The notes: generated by a model not told the origin, from the letters alone. Positions 37,235 to 50,029 are shown, counted from the first letter of the stretch. The stretch: DNA of 64,000 bases from Myoxocephalus aenaeus (GCA_038501785.1 JBAMJR010000042.1:2026501-2090500); one strand, 5' to 3'. Numbers and translations: made by a program.

Positions 37235-39972
37235 AATCAGAAGCAGCAATCAAAGCTGCAGCAAATTAGTTGCAATCAACACGTCCTCGCTCCCTGCTCG
37301 TCCAATACCGACACTTGGTAACAGTCAGTGCATACATAGCGTTTATTTTTATTAAACTTCCCAAGTAGTTTTTTTCTGGCTTGCTTACTTGGTTGGAGTC
37401 AGGCATCAAAATAACTTTTTGCACTAACTACAACATTTAATTAGTTTCACGCGAGAGATGAACAGTGGCCTTCTGGGTGAAAGTCTTGTGTTCGTTGGAC
37501 CCATCCATCTAACGCTGAAGTAGGTGGGTTGACATTGGAGTTACTTGAATGTGTGTGTCGCATACAGATGCCGAGGGGCACTGACCAAGTAGCGGTGTTT
37601 ACAACAACACCTTCACACAACGCGAGAACTCGTCAATCAGCAACAGTAGGACCTTTACAAAGTGTAAACTTCTTCCTCTTGCCATAGACTGTGCAGCCAA
37701 GTAAGCTCTGTGAATCAGTGTTTCCTACTGAACAATCCTTTTTTTGACTGAGTGGTTGTTGTTGGTTTTTCAGACTCATACTGTTTGACTTCGAGAAAAG
37801 AAAGATCTTTTGTTGGTAATCTGTCGTACGGGTAACTCTACTGGGAGAGTTTCAAACCCACTGAATCCTTGGAAGTGCTCCAACTGCTAATCAAGTCAAT
37901 GAATTAGCCGTTTACTTCTATAACTCTTGATGCCTCGAAACGTGTCTTTCCACTTTGCAACTGTGTGAACAACAGCACGTCGGTTGTACAGGAATAAGAG
38001 GATACAAAGAAGGCTAGTGCCAACGCTGTATACTAACCAGAAAACATTTGTTTTTCTTGGTAAAATAAAAAAAAGTGTGACATCCGTTTGTCTGAGCAGC
38101 CTTCAGATTGACTAACTCCAGTTTTTTACCAGTGCTTAATAGATAGCCTTTAGCCCTGGTCTGTCCAATCAGACTTGTACAGATTTACCAAAAAGGCAAG
38201 ACTGATAAAAGTCTGCATCAATGTCATAGAGCCTTTTCTGGGGGAAGCTTGTCAGAAAAGGTAGCAGGAAGACATGCTCTCAGCTGGTTGATGTAATCCT
38301 GTCGCTGTTCTGGAGAGGCAGCCCCTTTCAGGTAGTCCTTTCTTATCCAGCAGACAGACGATTCTGTACAATGTGCATGTGGGTAAAATGTGATTATGCC
38401 GACAGATTACTTTGGTTATCACCCAGAGAAGCGTCAGGTCTCAGCCATGATGTGCTGCTTGCATTTTCAATAAATCTCTGCCTTTTGTCAACAATCCTGC
38501 AATTTCTTCTAAATAAGCGCGATGCCTGAGATCGTAGATTAATCATACGCGGGAAGAAAAGAAAGAAAAGACAGTTTGTCAGTTTAAAACTGCAAGAGGT
38601 AAATTTGGACGTGCCGGCAGCTCCAAATAGCGGCGAGAGATAACTGTTGTCACAACTTAAGAGTCTGAACCCGAAAATAAGGCAACATGACATCAGTGGA
38701 TTGCACACATCACACTCGGGTTTACCGAGCTGTCGTCCCGTGACACGGTTTATCAAAGTGTTAGTAGAGGAAAAGGGAAAGGCAGGCAGATGTGATGCCG
38801 GCGAGTCCGGCTCTCTCTGCTCAGTAATCACGCAATGTTGTTCATGAGACAGCAGTAGTGTAACCCCTTCCACTATCCTGTGTTTGTTGGAAGATTATGC
38901 CACTGAACACAGCTGCCAACCGCAAAATGCAGTGAGGCAAAGAGGGCTGAGCTCAGACAGGAGGGTCTCAGTGCGGAGGCCTGCGGCTGTCTTCACTGCT
39001 GAAGCCTCATTTTGAGATTTTTTGTTGAACAGAGCGACACCCTACCACTTAATTTGGGTCCACAGTAAGACATCTTTGCATGAACACCTGCACTTATGGA
39101 TGGACGGTTTGTCAGTTCCAAGGGAACAAGAAGCCATCAAGAGTGACCGTGACTACAGTACCCAAAGGACACTCTGGTGTCAAACAGATGGCAACACAGC
39201 TGTGCAGTCATGTTCACGCGAAGGTTAACCTTGTAGAGCGACGTCCGCTCGCAAAGCACACCTTGTTTTTGACAACTCACCATCTCTCTGTGTTCGCCTG
39301 TTTGTTTTTCTCTCACTCGTGGGACGTTCCAATGCATCCTCACACCCACGTGATTAAATGGCGGTGCTGAAAGGATTCTCGTTTTTATTTTTTAATCTGG
39401 CAACTCTTAAGGCTTTACAACCGAAACTTCTGAAAAACTTGTTTCTGGTCAGAAATAGGCCGTTTAAAGCAACGATCTGGTTAAAACCTTTTAAAAGTCA
39501 ATCCCCCCCATCGGGGGAAGACTGAAAGATGGTTATCTAAAACTGTAAATCATAAGCAAATATATTAAACAGAACCAAAACTGCTGTGTTTGGAACACCA
39601 TAAGTAATATACAAGTGAAATATATGGTTTGGTTCATGAGAAAATTCAAATGGCACAGATGGTGCCACAATGTGCCCAAATGCCCATTTGAGACCCTGCC
39701 TGAATGTTCTCTGTACTAAACCCTCTCTAACTTTGTTCTGCTTCACTTTATCAAAGTCACACTTTGCAGAGAGAGTGTTCACATATTGTGCTATGATTTC
39801 TGAGAAGTTTAGACCTTACAGCTGAATCATTCCAAAGAAAGAATTATCCTGAAAGTGCTTTTTTTTCCTAGGCGAACCTGAAACCATTTTTGCTGTGTCA
39901 TCTTCATTTACTCTTAACCAGTAACATATAGACTGATATTTACACATCTGAAAAAAATCTCACATCTGTAGC
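37235..39972. other. Long unannotated stretch
   Basis: Open frames such as the minus-strand 159-residue frame at 38394-38873 show no recognisable domain and no clear splice sites. Nothing else recognised. Confidence 0.35.
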
Positions 39973-40346
39973 TGTCACGACCGGGTGTGGTGGGGCAAAA
40001 ACCCAAATGCAGGAGGAGACGAGTGCAGATAAGGCAAAATCCAAAACGTTCTTTAATTTCAAAAGTTAACAAAAAAAAAGAACACGAGAAAAACCTACAG
40101 ACGGTGAACAAAAAAGAACAACACTAGACAAACTTACAGCTGGTGGTGAAACATGCAGGTGTAAGACATGGACCAGAGAAAGACAATCCTGCAACAGGCA
40201 CAGGGACGACACAGACTAAATACACAGAGAAGACAGGCAACGAGGCACAGGTGGAAACAATGAGGGCGGGGCTTCACAATTACACAGGGGAAAGGCACAC
40301 GAGGAGGGAGGAGTCTGGAACAAGGACAGGTGACAGGAATACACAA
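39973..40346. mobile_element. Probable interspersed repeat (CTGTCACGACCGGGT segment)
   Basis: CTGTCACGACCGGGTG, AAACCCAAATGCAGGAGG, AGACTAAATACACAGAG and AATGAGGGCGGGGCTTCACA appear in the order I know from a widespread teleost repeat. Class uncertain. It directly abuts the TGGGTACATCCC terminus at 40347. Confidence 0.4.
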
Positions 40347-40467
40347 TGGGTACATCCCAAGTCTCTAAATTGTCGTTTCCTCGCTCCTCGATTCTCGATT
40401 GAACCGGAAGTGGTTCTGCGCCGCCATCTTGACGGCCGTCCCAAAGCTCTTATTCAGTTCGGAGGAG

Positions 40468-40655
40468 CGAGGAGGGAAATCGGAGGAGCCATGATCGAGG
40501 AGCAATGAGAGCAGGCTTCCAGGAAGTGTTTTAACGCTAGACACGCCCCCTCACTGTTCATCTGTTATGTGATTGGACGCTGCAGCTGAGCAGACTGATC
40601 GCTGAAGTTTCATACCAGAGTGAAGACGATCACAGATTAAACTCAAGCTATATAT
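40468..40655. repeat. 188 bp direct repeat, left copy flanking the LINE insertion
   Basis: From CGAGGAGGGAAATCGG to CTCAAGCTATATAT. The matching right copy is at 41422-41609, the same length with about seven substitutions. Confidence 0.9.
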
Positions 40656-41421
40656 CCATCCATCCATTTTCGGCCGCTTATCCGGGGTCGGGTCTCGGTG
40701 GCAGCAGGTTCAGCAGACCGACCCAGGCTTCCCTCTCACCCGCAACACTTTCCAGCTCATCCTGGGGGACCCCGAGGCGTTCCAAGGCCAGCCGGGAGAT
40801 CCAGCGTGTCCTCGGTCTTCCCCGGGGTCTCCTACCAGTTGGACGTGCCTGGAAAACCTCTAATGGGAGGCGTCCAGGAGGCATCCTGACTAGATGCTGA
40901 ACCACCTGAGCTGACTCCTTTCGACACGAAGGAGCAGCGACTCGACTCCAAGCTCCCCCTGATGTCCGAGCTCCTTACCCTATCTCTAAGGCTGAGCCCG
41001 GCCACCCTACGGAGGAAGCTCATTTCGGCCGCTTGTATCCGAGACCTCGTTCTTTCGGTCACGACCCAGAGTTCGTGACCATAGGTGAGGGTTGGAACGT
41101 AGACCGACCAGTAAATAGAGAGCTTTGCCTTCCGGCTCAGCTCTTCTTCACCAAGACGGACCGGTACAGCGCCTGTTTTACTGCTGCAGCCGCACCGATC
41201 CATCTGTCCATCTCCCGCTCCACCTTACCCTCACTCGTGAACAAGACCCCGAGGTACTTGAACTCCTTCGCTTGGGGTAGGCAGTTTGTCCCCACCTGGA
41301 GGGAGCAGTCCACCGGTTTCCGGCAGAGCACCATGGCCTCAGATTTGGAGGTGCTAACTCTCATCCCTGCCGCTTCACACTCGGCTGCAAAACGCCCCAG
41401 TGAATGCTGGAGGTCACGGTC
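40656..41421 (-). mobile_element. 5'-truncated RTE-clade (Rex3-like) LINE
   Basis: Minus strand. The 3' end is (GGAT)n, seen as CCATCCATCCATT at 40656, the tail type I recall for Rex3. Translated pieces in order are the C-terminal part of a reverse transcriptase: EFKYLGVLFTSEG (minus strand near 41265), LSRKAKLSIYWSVYVPTLTYG (near 41130), RTRSRIQAAEMSFLRRVAG, then RPRGRPRTRW (near 40800). They lie in different frames, so the remnant is broken by at least two frameshifts. The endonuclease and catalytic YADD portions are absent through 5' truncation. No function remains. Confidence 0.8.
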
Positions 41422-41609
41422 CGAGGAGGCAAATCGGAGGAGCCATGATTGAGGAGCCCTGAGAGCAGGCTTCCAGGAAGTGTTTTAACGCTAGACACGC
41501 CCCCTCACTGTTCATCTGTTATGTGATTGGACGCTGCAGCTGAGCGGCCTGATCGCTGAAGTTTCATACCAGAGTGAAGACGATCACAGATTAAACTCAA
41601 GTTATATAT
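41422..41609. repeat. 188 bp direct repeat, right copy flanking the LINE insertion
   Basis: Equal in length to 40468-40655 and about 96% identical. Together they bracket the LINE fragment exactly, as an unusually long target-site duplication would. Confidence 0.9.
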
Positions 41610-42144
41610 TAAATCTGTTTTCTTATTCACCATCTGGTTAAAATATGTTCATTGTAGGTCTGAACAACAAAAGGACCACAAACAACTGTCTTCAAAGATT
41701 TGATCTGTTGTTTCCCTCAATCACTTTGATTATGTATGTAATTAAAATTAGAGAGCTGGAGAGAGGAAACACTTTTTACAACACGTAATGAAGAGAAACT
41801 ATATTTATATTGTGGGTTATTTTATAATGATGTCACAATCAGAATTTCAAAACATACCGACGTAAATAATAAATAAATAAATAAGACGCATTCCGCCGGT
41901 AGAAATGGATCCTGCGAGTATAAGCAGGATACATCACAGTATATAAATACTCAATGCAGTTTATTAAATGGTAACAGACGACAGAGAAAACATCTCCACT
42001 CTGACACTCATGATAACTTTGTCTTTATTAATATAAGTAGTAGTTTAACACCATTAAATCAACTGAAAATATATGATCATTTTTATCAATATTTTAAGTG
42101 CATTTTTATTGGAATGTTCGCTAAAAACTCTCCAGACAAAACTC

Positions 42145-43072
42145 TTTTTCAAATAGCCTTAGTGGTTGCAGAGATACACCCTTTTTTAGTTTGGGTATGC
42201 AATTTTCGAGCAGAGGCCTAAAAGGTTTGTTTTTATAAAGGTTAAGGTTAGGGACCCATTGTGGTCATGGTTTTGAAGCATGAAGGATCATCCGCTGTTT
42301 GTATAGCATTAAAGCATTAAAACATCACACTACTTGTATCTTTGCTTCTCACAAAAGAACAATGAACACAACATGGGGATTCTTATCTGGAATGTACTAT
42401 GTTGTTTCAGGCATTTGAACAAATGAGAGGCTAAAAGTCTCAGCTAAAAGTCTGTAGCTAATAGAATATAAATCTCGGAACCCATTGGTTATTGATCTGA
42501 CGACGATTTAGGGGAAAAGATAATATTTCAGTGGTTCCGTTGCAGCCCATATTTCTGGATAACTTTTATCCGGGCCAAGACTTCCTCTTCTGTGTGCTGG
42601 TCATTGTTCAGGTGTTTTAGGGCCAGAATACCTTTTGATAATCTCTCTAAACCATAGATACTATTGATGCCTGCATTTGAATACAGATAAATACAAAAAA
42701 AAAGCTGATAAAAATCTTCAGGGGCAGTATGATTCACAGATTGCATTTCTGCTAATGTGTCCACCTCTTTTACTCCCGACACGGACGGTTTACCTGCCTT
42801 CAACTAAAGCCTGCTCCCACGTGATTGGTCATTACAGCACAGACTACAGAAAGAAACCAGAGGAATTCTTGTCTTGACCTTTTGCCTACATATTATGTAT
42901 TTGTATGCTCATTGAATGGACTCATAGAATTTCAAAATGACAGTAATTAAGCACACTTACAAGAAGGCAAATAAGCATGCCAATTGTCATAGTGTGTGGG
43001 ATTATTCACATTGGTTCAGACTCACTGGAAGTCCATGTGGAATCTGGTCCACCAGCTGACATGACAGACTCA
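42145..43072. other. Unannotated stretch
   Basis: Nothing recognised. Confidence 0.35.
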
Positions 43073-43146
43073 CTGGTCAACAATCAATATCCACTGGTCA
43101 ACAATCAATATCCATCAACAGTCAATATCCATCAACAGTCAATATG
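43073..43146. repeat. Short tandem repeats before the L2 element
   Basis: GGTCAACAATCAATATCC twice (21 bp period), then CATCAACAGTCAATATC twice (17 bp period), immediately upstream of the LINE 5' end. Confidence 0.85.
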
Positions 43147-43148
43147 CA

Positions 43149-46138
43149 AGATGGCGCCGCGGATGGCAGCCTCGGTACTGCGCTCGCTCGTACTTTTTCT
43201 GTTTTTGTTTGTTTGTCTCCAGCTCTCCCTCTCTGATCACATTCAGCAGGGAGGAACTTTTAAACTTCCGTGAAACCACTGGACAATTTTTTTTCACCGG
43301 TTTTCATTGAACTGGAATACTTTACTGAGATTTTGGTTGGAGGAGCAGCGGCTCTTCTCGGAATTCGCCGGAGACGCAGACGGGGGAAGCGCGCAGGAGC
43401 GCTTGTTAAAGTGCGCCAGCGAGGATTTTCGAACTGCGCTCCCGTCAATTCATCTGGCGAACGTTCGCTCTCTGGCGAACAAGATCGATGAACTGCTGCT
43501 CCTGAACAAAACAAATAGGGACTTTAGCAGATCTGCCGCCCTCTGCTTCACCGAAACCTGGCTCGGTGCGCACATCCCGGACAGCGCACTACATCTGCCG
43601 GGCTTCCAACTCCACCGAGCGGACCGCGTAACGGCTCTGTCGGGGAAAACGAGGGGAGGCGGGATCTGTTTTTATATTAACGAAGGTTGGTGCACAGATG
43701 TCACGGTGTTAAAGGAATCATGCAGCCCGCACCTAGAAACAATTTTAATAGACTGCAAACCATTTTATTCACCGCGGGAGTTTTCCTCATTCATCCTGGT
43801 CGGTGTGTACATCCCACCTCAGGCCTGTGTGAGTGAGGCACTCCAACACCTGGCAGAGCAGATCACCACCATGGAGCACAAACACCCAGACTCCCTGCTC
43901 ATTGTTCTTGGGGACTTTAATAGAGCAAACCTCAGCAAAGAACTGCCAAAATACAGACAGCATATTAAGTGTAGCACCAGGGACAAAAACACACTGGACC
44001 ACTGCTACACTGTACTGAAGGATGCATACCGCTCAGTCCCTCGTGCAGCTTTGGGACTCTCTGATCACTGTCTGGTTCATCTTCTCCCGTCCTACAGGCA
44101 GAAACTAAAATCTGCAAAGCCTGTGGTGAAGACTGTGAAGAGATGGACCAATGAGGCCAAGCTGGAGCTACAGTCCTGCTTTGCCTCCACTGATTGGAGT
44201 GTTTTTGAGGCTGCTGCTACAGACCTGGATGAGCTCACTGACACTGTGACGTCATATATCCGCTTTTGTGAGGACATGTGTGTGCCGACAAAAACCTTCT
44301 GCACATACAACAATAAACCCTGGTTCACTGCAAAACTCAGGCAGCTTCGTCGGGCTAAAGAGGAGGCCTACAGAGGGGGGGACAGGATTCTGTACAACAA
44401 GGCCAGGAACACTCTAACGAGGGAGATCAAGGTAGCTAAGAAGAGCTACACTGATAAGCTGGAAAAAAGGTTTTCAGCCAACGACCCCTCGTCAGTTTGG
44501 AGAGGCCTGGAGGTACTCACCAACTACAAGAGACCATCTCCCCCCACTGAGGACAATCACTGACTGGCTGACGACCTGAATGTGTTCTATTGCAGGTTTG
44601 ACAAGCCCACTTCCACCCCGCCCAACTGCTCCATCATCGAACAATCACCTCCACTCTCTGCCTCACCTCTCCCATCCAACCCCCTACCGGCACTGAGGAT
44701 CTGCGAAGGGGATGTGAGTTGGCTCTTTCGGAGACAGAAGATCAGAAAGGCTCTGGGCCCAGACGGTGTGTCCCCCTCCTGCCTGAAAGTCTGTGCTGAC
44801 CAGCTGGCCCCCATCTTCACGGAGATCTTCAACCGATCACTGGAGCTATGTGAAGTCCCTTCCTGCTTCAAGCGCTCCTTGATCATCCCGGCCCCCAAGA
44901 AATCCTCCATCACAGGATTAAATGACTACAGACCCGTCGCCCTGACGTTTGTGGTCATGAAGTCCTTTGAGAGGCTGGTGTTGACCCATCTGAAGGACAT
45001 CACAGGGCCCCTGCTGGACCCCCAACAGTTTGCCTACCGTGCAAACAGGTCGGTGGATGATGCAGTAAATATGGGACTGCACCATATTCTGCAACACCTC
45101 GACTCCCCAGGGAGATATGCAAGGGTTCTGTTTGTGGACTTCAGCTCTGCATTCAACACGATCATCCCGGAGGTTCTTCAACCCAAACTCTCCCAGCTCA
45201 CCGTGCCAGCCCCCACCTGCCGGTGGATCACAAACTTGCCGGTGGATCTACACCAACGACTGCACCTCAGGGGACCCATCTGTTAAACTCCTGAAGTTCG
45301 CAGACGACACAACGGTCATCGGCCACAGCGACGAGTCTGCGTACAGACGGGAGGTTGAACAGCTGGTCCTCTGGTGTGGTCAGAACCACCTGGAGCTGAA
45401 CAAGGCCAAAACTGTAGAGATGACAGTAGACTTCAGGAGGAGCCCCCCAACACTACCCCCCCTAGCAATACACAACAGCACTGTTTCTGCAGTGGAGACC
45501 TTCAAGTTTCTGGGATCCACAATCTCCCGGGACCTGAAGTGGACTGCCGGAAAAAGGCCCAGCAGAGGCTGTACTTCCTGCGCCAGCTCAGGAAGTTCAA
45601 CCTGCCTCAGGAGCTGCTGATCCTGTTTTACTCCGCCATCATCCAGTCTGTCCTCTGCTCTTCCATCACTGTGTGGTTTGGATCGGCCACCAAACAGGAC
45701 AGAGTCAGACTCCAACGGATCGTCAGGTCTGCAGAGAGAACCATTGGTTCCAGCCTGCCCTCCATCCTGGACTTGCACACCGCCAGAGTCAGGAAGCGGG
45801 CTGTAAAGATCACCACAGACCCATCACACCCTGGACACAAACTGTTCCAACTCCTCCTTTCTGGAAGGCGCTACAGAGCACTGTACGCCAAAACCACCAG
45901 ACACAGGAACAGCTTCTTCCCACTGGCCGTCACTCTGATGAACAGTTAAACAGACTCTTCATCTGCACTATCTGCACTTTTTTGTTGTTTTACTACTGTC
46001 TTTAATGTCCTTTTTATATTTATCTTGTATATTGTGTGTGGGAAAAAAAAAAAAAAGTACGAAGAGCAAGTGAAACCGGAGTCAAATTCCATGTATGTGC
46101 AAATTTACATGGCCATTAAAGCTGATTCTGATTCTGAT
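43149..46138 (+). mobile_element. Near full-length L2-clade LINE, inactivated
   Basis: Starts at AAGATGGCGCCGCGG, with a GC-rich leader and an ATG at 43151, and ends ATTAAAGCTGATTCTGATTC plus a partial repeat, the tail I associate with fish L2 elements. It encodes an apurinic-type endonuclease followed by a reverse transcriptase in the plus direction. It is about 3 kb, so nearly complete, but carries two in-frame stops and two frame breaks. No clear target-site duplication was seen. Its CG-rich 5' end could act as a weak promoter. Confidence 0.88.
43307..45949 (+). pseudogene. L2 LINE ORF2 remnant: endonuclease + reverse transcriptase, broken
   Basis: The first open segment (43307-44563) holds the endonuclease: NVRSLANKIDEL (residues 52-63), CFTETWL with catalytic Glu83, LGDFN with Asp203, and LSDH with Asp253 and His254. 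It stops at TGA 44561-44563, and the same frame resumes at once (LADDLNVFYCRF). Reverse-transcriptase motifs follow: KALGPDGVSPSCLK, NDYRPVALT, QFAYRANRSVDDAV and the catalytic LFVDFSSAFNTI. The frame breaks near 45230-45250, where the expected GSPQG block is missing. It continues in another frame with KFADDTT, then shifts again near 45550 into AQQRLYFLRQLRKFNLPQE and ends at TAA 45947-45949. An upstream in-frame ATG (43151) is cut off by a TGA at 43271-43273. No working enzyme can be made. Confidence 0.9.
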
Positions 46139-48148
46139 AACAGATGTCTGCTCTTTTCCTGCTGACAGGAAATCGTCAGGAAATAGACAACTAACAATTG
46201 ATTAGTGTAAATTCTCCATGTGTGTGTATAATGTGTATTCATTCTCTAATATGTATTCACTCTACATGGATATAATGTGTGGAGACTGACATGTGAAACT
46301 AAGGTCAGGAACACTGCACTTACACAAAGCCCCTCTTAATGGCGTGATATCATTCCACTTTTTTTCTGAAAGGCACAAATTAATAAGCCATTAGTTACTA
46401 TAATATGCGCAATATGTTAAAATTACTGCAGGGTTTATTTCAAAGTGTGTATGGCATTTGAAGTACAGATTAAATAGAGCAGACATTATGTGGGGTGATG
46501 AGCCTCATAGAATGACTGCATGACCGACCAAGGACCACGCACCTTCATAATGCCACAACTTTATGCCCCCTCCCATCAATACACGGTGAAAAATAGTAAA
46601 CAGATTGCTCTCCTACATAGTAAACGGGAAATTAAAGTCATCAATGCGAGACAATTCAAGGGCTGCTTTCGCCGATTAGTTGAAGCTTCAAAGCTTTAGT
46701 CATAATGTTGACATTTTAATTCTAAATCAACATTTGAACGGTGCCCAGCTTCTACTTTTTGGATGTCCATTCATTGTATTTGAACCTGTTATTTTTGCAC
46801 AGTTGCAGATAAAGATCAGGCTCCACTAATCCTTTTAGTATTATTATTAGTACGATTTGTACAATTGGATTCCAGCAGCAGCTGTATTGGACTGTTTCCG
46901 ACCTGATCCAAACATTTCCAGTAACTCCAGCATTATGTATTATGTTTTTATCTCACAAAATATTCTGCTTCAATCCATATTTATTATTTTTTAGCGTTTC
47001 AAAAACAAAATTTTCTCTGCAGAAAACTGCTTGCTTCTCCAATTTGCCGAATTCACCGAATTCACCATTCAGATAGCGACGTGGAAAGGGAATGGATGAT
47101 GAGACTGACTGGTTTGATTCATGTAAAGCCCAAAACACACCTTTGATCAATTTGGAGACTACATACAACCCCAACCCCTTATTTTGCGTCCACATTATGC
47201 ACCAATTAACTCTCCAAAGTGGAGTTGAACAGGCCGTGAATGCACCTGTGCCATGCACTTTAGACCATGCACTGTAGATTGTTTAAATAGGGCCCATGGA
47301 CGCTGATGGAACCCAAAATCTAATTATTGTTATACTCGTTGAAGAACACAAAGTCTCTGCCTTTGAAAAAGAGAAGAAAAAGCTTGAATCTATTATTTTG
47401 CTTTAGAGTACCTTAAAGCAATAAGCCATTGGTACAATGAAAAAATATGTTTACTCTTTCCTTTATTGCCATTTGATTGATGAGAGTGCCACTGATACAA
47501 CCAAGTGATTCAACCAATTGCTAGTTCTTAAAAGCTTTTATATTTGCTCTTCTGAACACCCAATGTGTTACTTTCTCTGGAAAAAACCCTGTTCTGCTGA
47601 TGAACTGATGTCCTTTTACATTCACAGAAGCAACAACAGCACATTTTATTTTATGAGTGCACGGAAGCAGAAGTAATGTAACAATTTGCAGTCTGCACTG
47701 AATGCCTATTACACACAGTCTCTAAACAATAATGTCGAAAACACTAAAGCAATGGATGCACATAAACACATTTTAGTTCTTCCAGAGTTTCGCCATTTGC
47801 ATACAGTTCGAAGAACTACTGTGTTCACGGTGAAAAGTCTCAAATCTGCTTGTTTTATTCAACAGCATGTAGTTACTGAAGTGATGTGTCAAATAACTAA
47901 TTAGAACAATTCCTGTACAAACATTAGCTGCAGTTATTGTACTTTCTTTACGTGGAAATGAATACTTATGTTCAATGAGAGATGCTTCCTCTCAGATCTT
48001 CACCTGTTGCTACACAGTGAGTTACGTCAAGTGTTTCATCCTCCGCGGTACACGTTGTTTACAATGATGACTGGCCCATTCACCGTCGCAATTCTTAGTA
48101 TTCTTTGAAACAATTGGTTTGTAATAATAATTTGTAGCGAGCTGTCCA
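46139..48148. other. Unannotated stretch
   Basis: AT-rich. A small direct repeat (CGAATTCAC) occurs near 47048-47066. Open frames have no domains. Confidence 0.35.
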
Positions 48149-49380
48149 GGGCCCTGTTTCTCGTACCTGGCTTACTGAGTTAGCGGGCTAATTGTCAGGA
48201 TAAGGTGACGTAGGTCTGGCTTTTCGGTTTCTCGAAGCAAGCTTAGATAAATCACCATAGCAACACAGCCAAAAATGTAAACCTGCTCCCGGGCAGGCTT
48301 ACTGAAATTCACTGGATAAGCTGGCCACTCCCACCGGACAAAAAAGGCAGCTCCCTTCCTCATTGATGAAGGAGCGATATTAGTTATATTAGTCAAGGAA
48401 TCATTTATTTATGAGAGCTTCTCGAGCCGCGGACATTGATCACCACAGGCGCAGCCGATCGCCCGTCTCACAGACAGAGACTATCAGCCGCTGCATGCCG
48501 CGCTGTTCTTAAGTTTATTTAGCGCTTATGAAACTTATGGATGTGTTGAAAGCACTCATAATTATATGACAGTGTTATTAGTACACCATACATATCATTA
48601 TTGTAGAACATGATTAAGATGGACTCATGATAGAAGAATACAGAGAATCACACAATTTATTTTCACTGCTTCAATTGATTGAATTTCTGATTATGAATAA
48701 TACATATATACTGATCCGCCCATACACATATACAAACTCCTAGTTATATGGTAGTCTACACTTACATGTTCATACACATAGTACATGATACATACGCGCA
48801 TACAGTACATATATCCTCATAAGTATATATTAATTAGTATACTACTGGCAGCAGATACATTTAAATAAATATAATCTGATTGATCTGGGTGATGAAGGAC
48901 TTAAACTTAGCCGATACATTTTCCCAAAACTGACACATTTAACTTGTCTGATATATTTGTGACGCTTATGTCTCACAGCGGGCGGTGTTAAGCTGCATTC
49001 ACACCGAAAACGTTGCAAACGTGTTGCGAATATTCACAACGCGTTTACTGTGAATGATTAAGGTAATATATTCCTCATATGCCTTCATGATCATCTCCTG
49101 CTTCTCATCGGAGAAATAAAAAGAGGTTCCTCTGAGTTTATTTGCCATTGTACTGTTAGAACAATGTGGTGTCAGTGCTCGATTATTATCCCTTCTGAAG
49201 AAGAGCGGGCACGCGCATTTATCCAGATGACTGACGTCTGGTTAGAATTAACGAGACCGTTTCAGCGCGGATCAGCCGTGAAGAAACCCAGATAGCCTGA
49301 TGTCAATCATCTCGCTAATTTAAGATGGAGATTAGGACATTTGCTTGACTTTGTTTAGCCAGGTACGAGAAACAGGGCCC
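48149..49380. mobile_element. Harbinger-like DNA element with 24 bp perfect terminal inverted repeats
   Basis: Left end GGGCCCTGTTTCTCGTACCT and right end AGGTACGAGAAACAGGGCCC; 24 bp are perfectly complementary. GGGCCCTGTTTC is close to the terminus I recall for fish PIF/Harbinger-type elements. The 1,232 bp interior has no transposase but includes a short minus-strand Myb-like remnant. Clear target duplications could not be defined because the flanks (CCA and AGG) merge with the palindromic GGGCCC. Confidence 0.75.
48999..49148 (-). pseudogene. Possible remnant of a Harbinger Myb/SANT-like protein
   Basis: A 49-codon minus-strand frame starting MANKLRGTSFYFSDEKQEM and continuing with KAYEEYITL. 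The FS(D/E)EE...L..YEE pattern resembles the start of the Myb/SANT-like DNA-binding protein carried by Harbinger transposons (NAIF1 type). It stops early after an unrelated-looking tail. Too short for certainty. Confidence 0.3.
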
Positions 49381-50029
49381 AGGACTGACTTGTTAAAAAA
49401 ATAACCATGTGAAAGTTTCACTTGATGGCTACGTGCATGATACTGTGCACAATCCTTGTTATGTATTTTAGAGGTAGCCTTATAAGGAAAGTGCAACTTT
49501 TGTTATTTTGTTTCAAACCTGTTTGGATCCCTAGCTTGCTAAAGAAAACATACTCGGTTATGATGTATACTTTAATGTTCATATTTTCACTTTCAAAAGA
49601 AGAAAAAAGCCTTTTGGGATGAGGCCGAGCTCACAAGATTGAAAAATCTCCAGTCTCTGTTTGACTGTCAAGTGATTTCTTTTGTATCGCTGTTGGCAGT
49701 ATTTACTGTTATGGAGTGATGCAAAGAGCTATCCAAAAATGTTCTTTGTAAAAACCTTTGACTCTCATATATGTCAGACCTGAACCTGAACCTGGCTTTA
49801 TCCAATGTTCAAATTTCTGTTCTGGAAATATATGCAAATTAGCACATATTTAATAAACATAATCACTTATTTGCATATAACATTTCAGAAAACTTGTAAT
49901 ACAAACGATAAGTGTCTTAATGTATTTAATTAAGTGGAAAAGTTTCATAGTAATATATATATTAAATACAATATTTACCATCCATTGAAAGGTGGTTAAA
50001 CTTTATAACATTTGTCATATTACATACAT
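49381..50029. other. Unannotated stretch
   Basis: Nothing recognised. Confidence 0.35.

Larger units (their letters stand above)
40347..42144. mobile_element. Inverted-repeat DNA element (TGGGTACATCCC family), right-truncated and split by a LINE
   Basis: The left terminus TGGGTACATCCCAAGTCTCT begins at 40347. The element runs to 40655, is interrupted by an RTE LINE fragment plus a 188 bp repeat of its own sequence, and continues to 42144, where similarity to the 27.6 kb copy stops at AACTC. No coding capacity. Confidence 0.75.

Noticed and set aside
38394..38873. 159-residue minus-strand open frame
   Set aside because: No recognisable domain, biased composition and no intron/exon support; chance frame.
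43307..44563. A 418-residue open frame that could be taken as a host endonuclease gene
   Set aside because: It is the endonuclease domain of an L2 LINE, continues in the same frame into reverse transcriptase after one stop, and sits between LINE ends.
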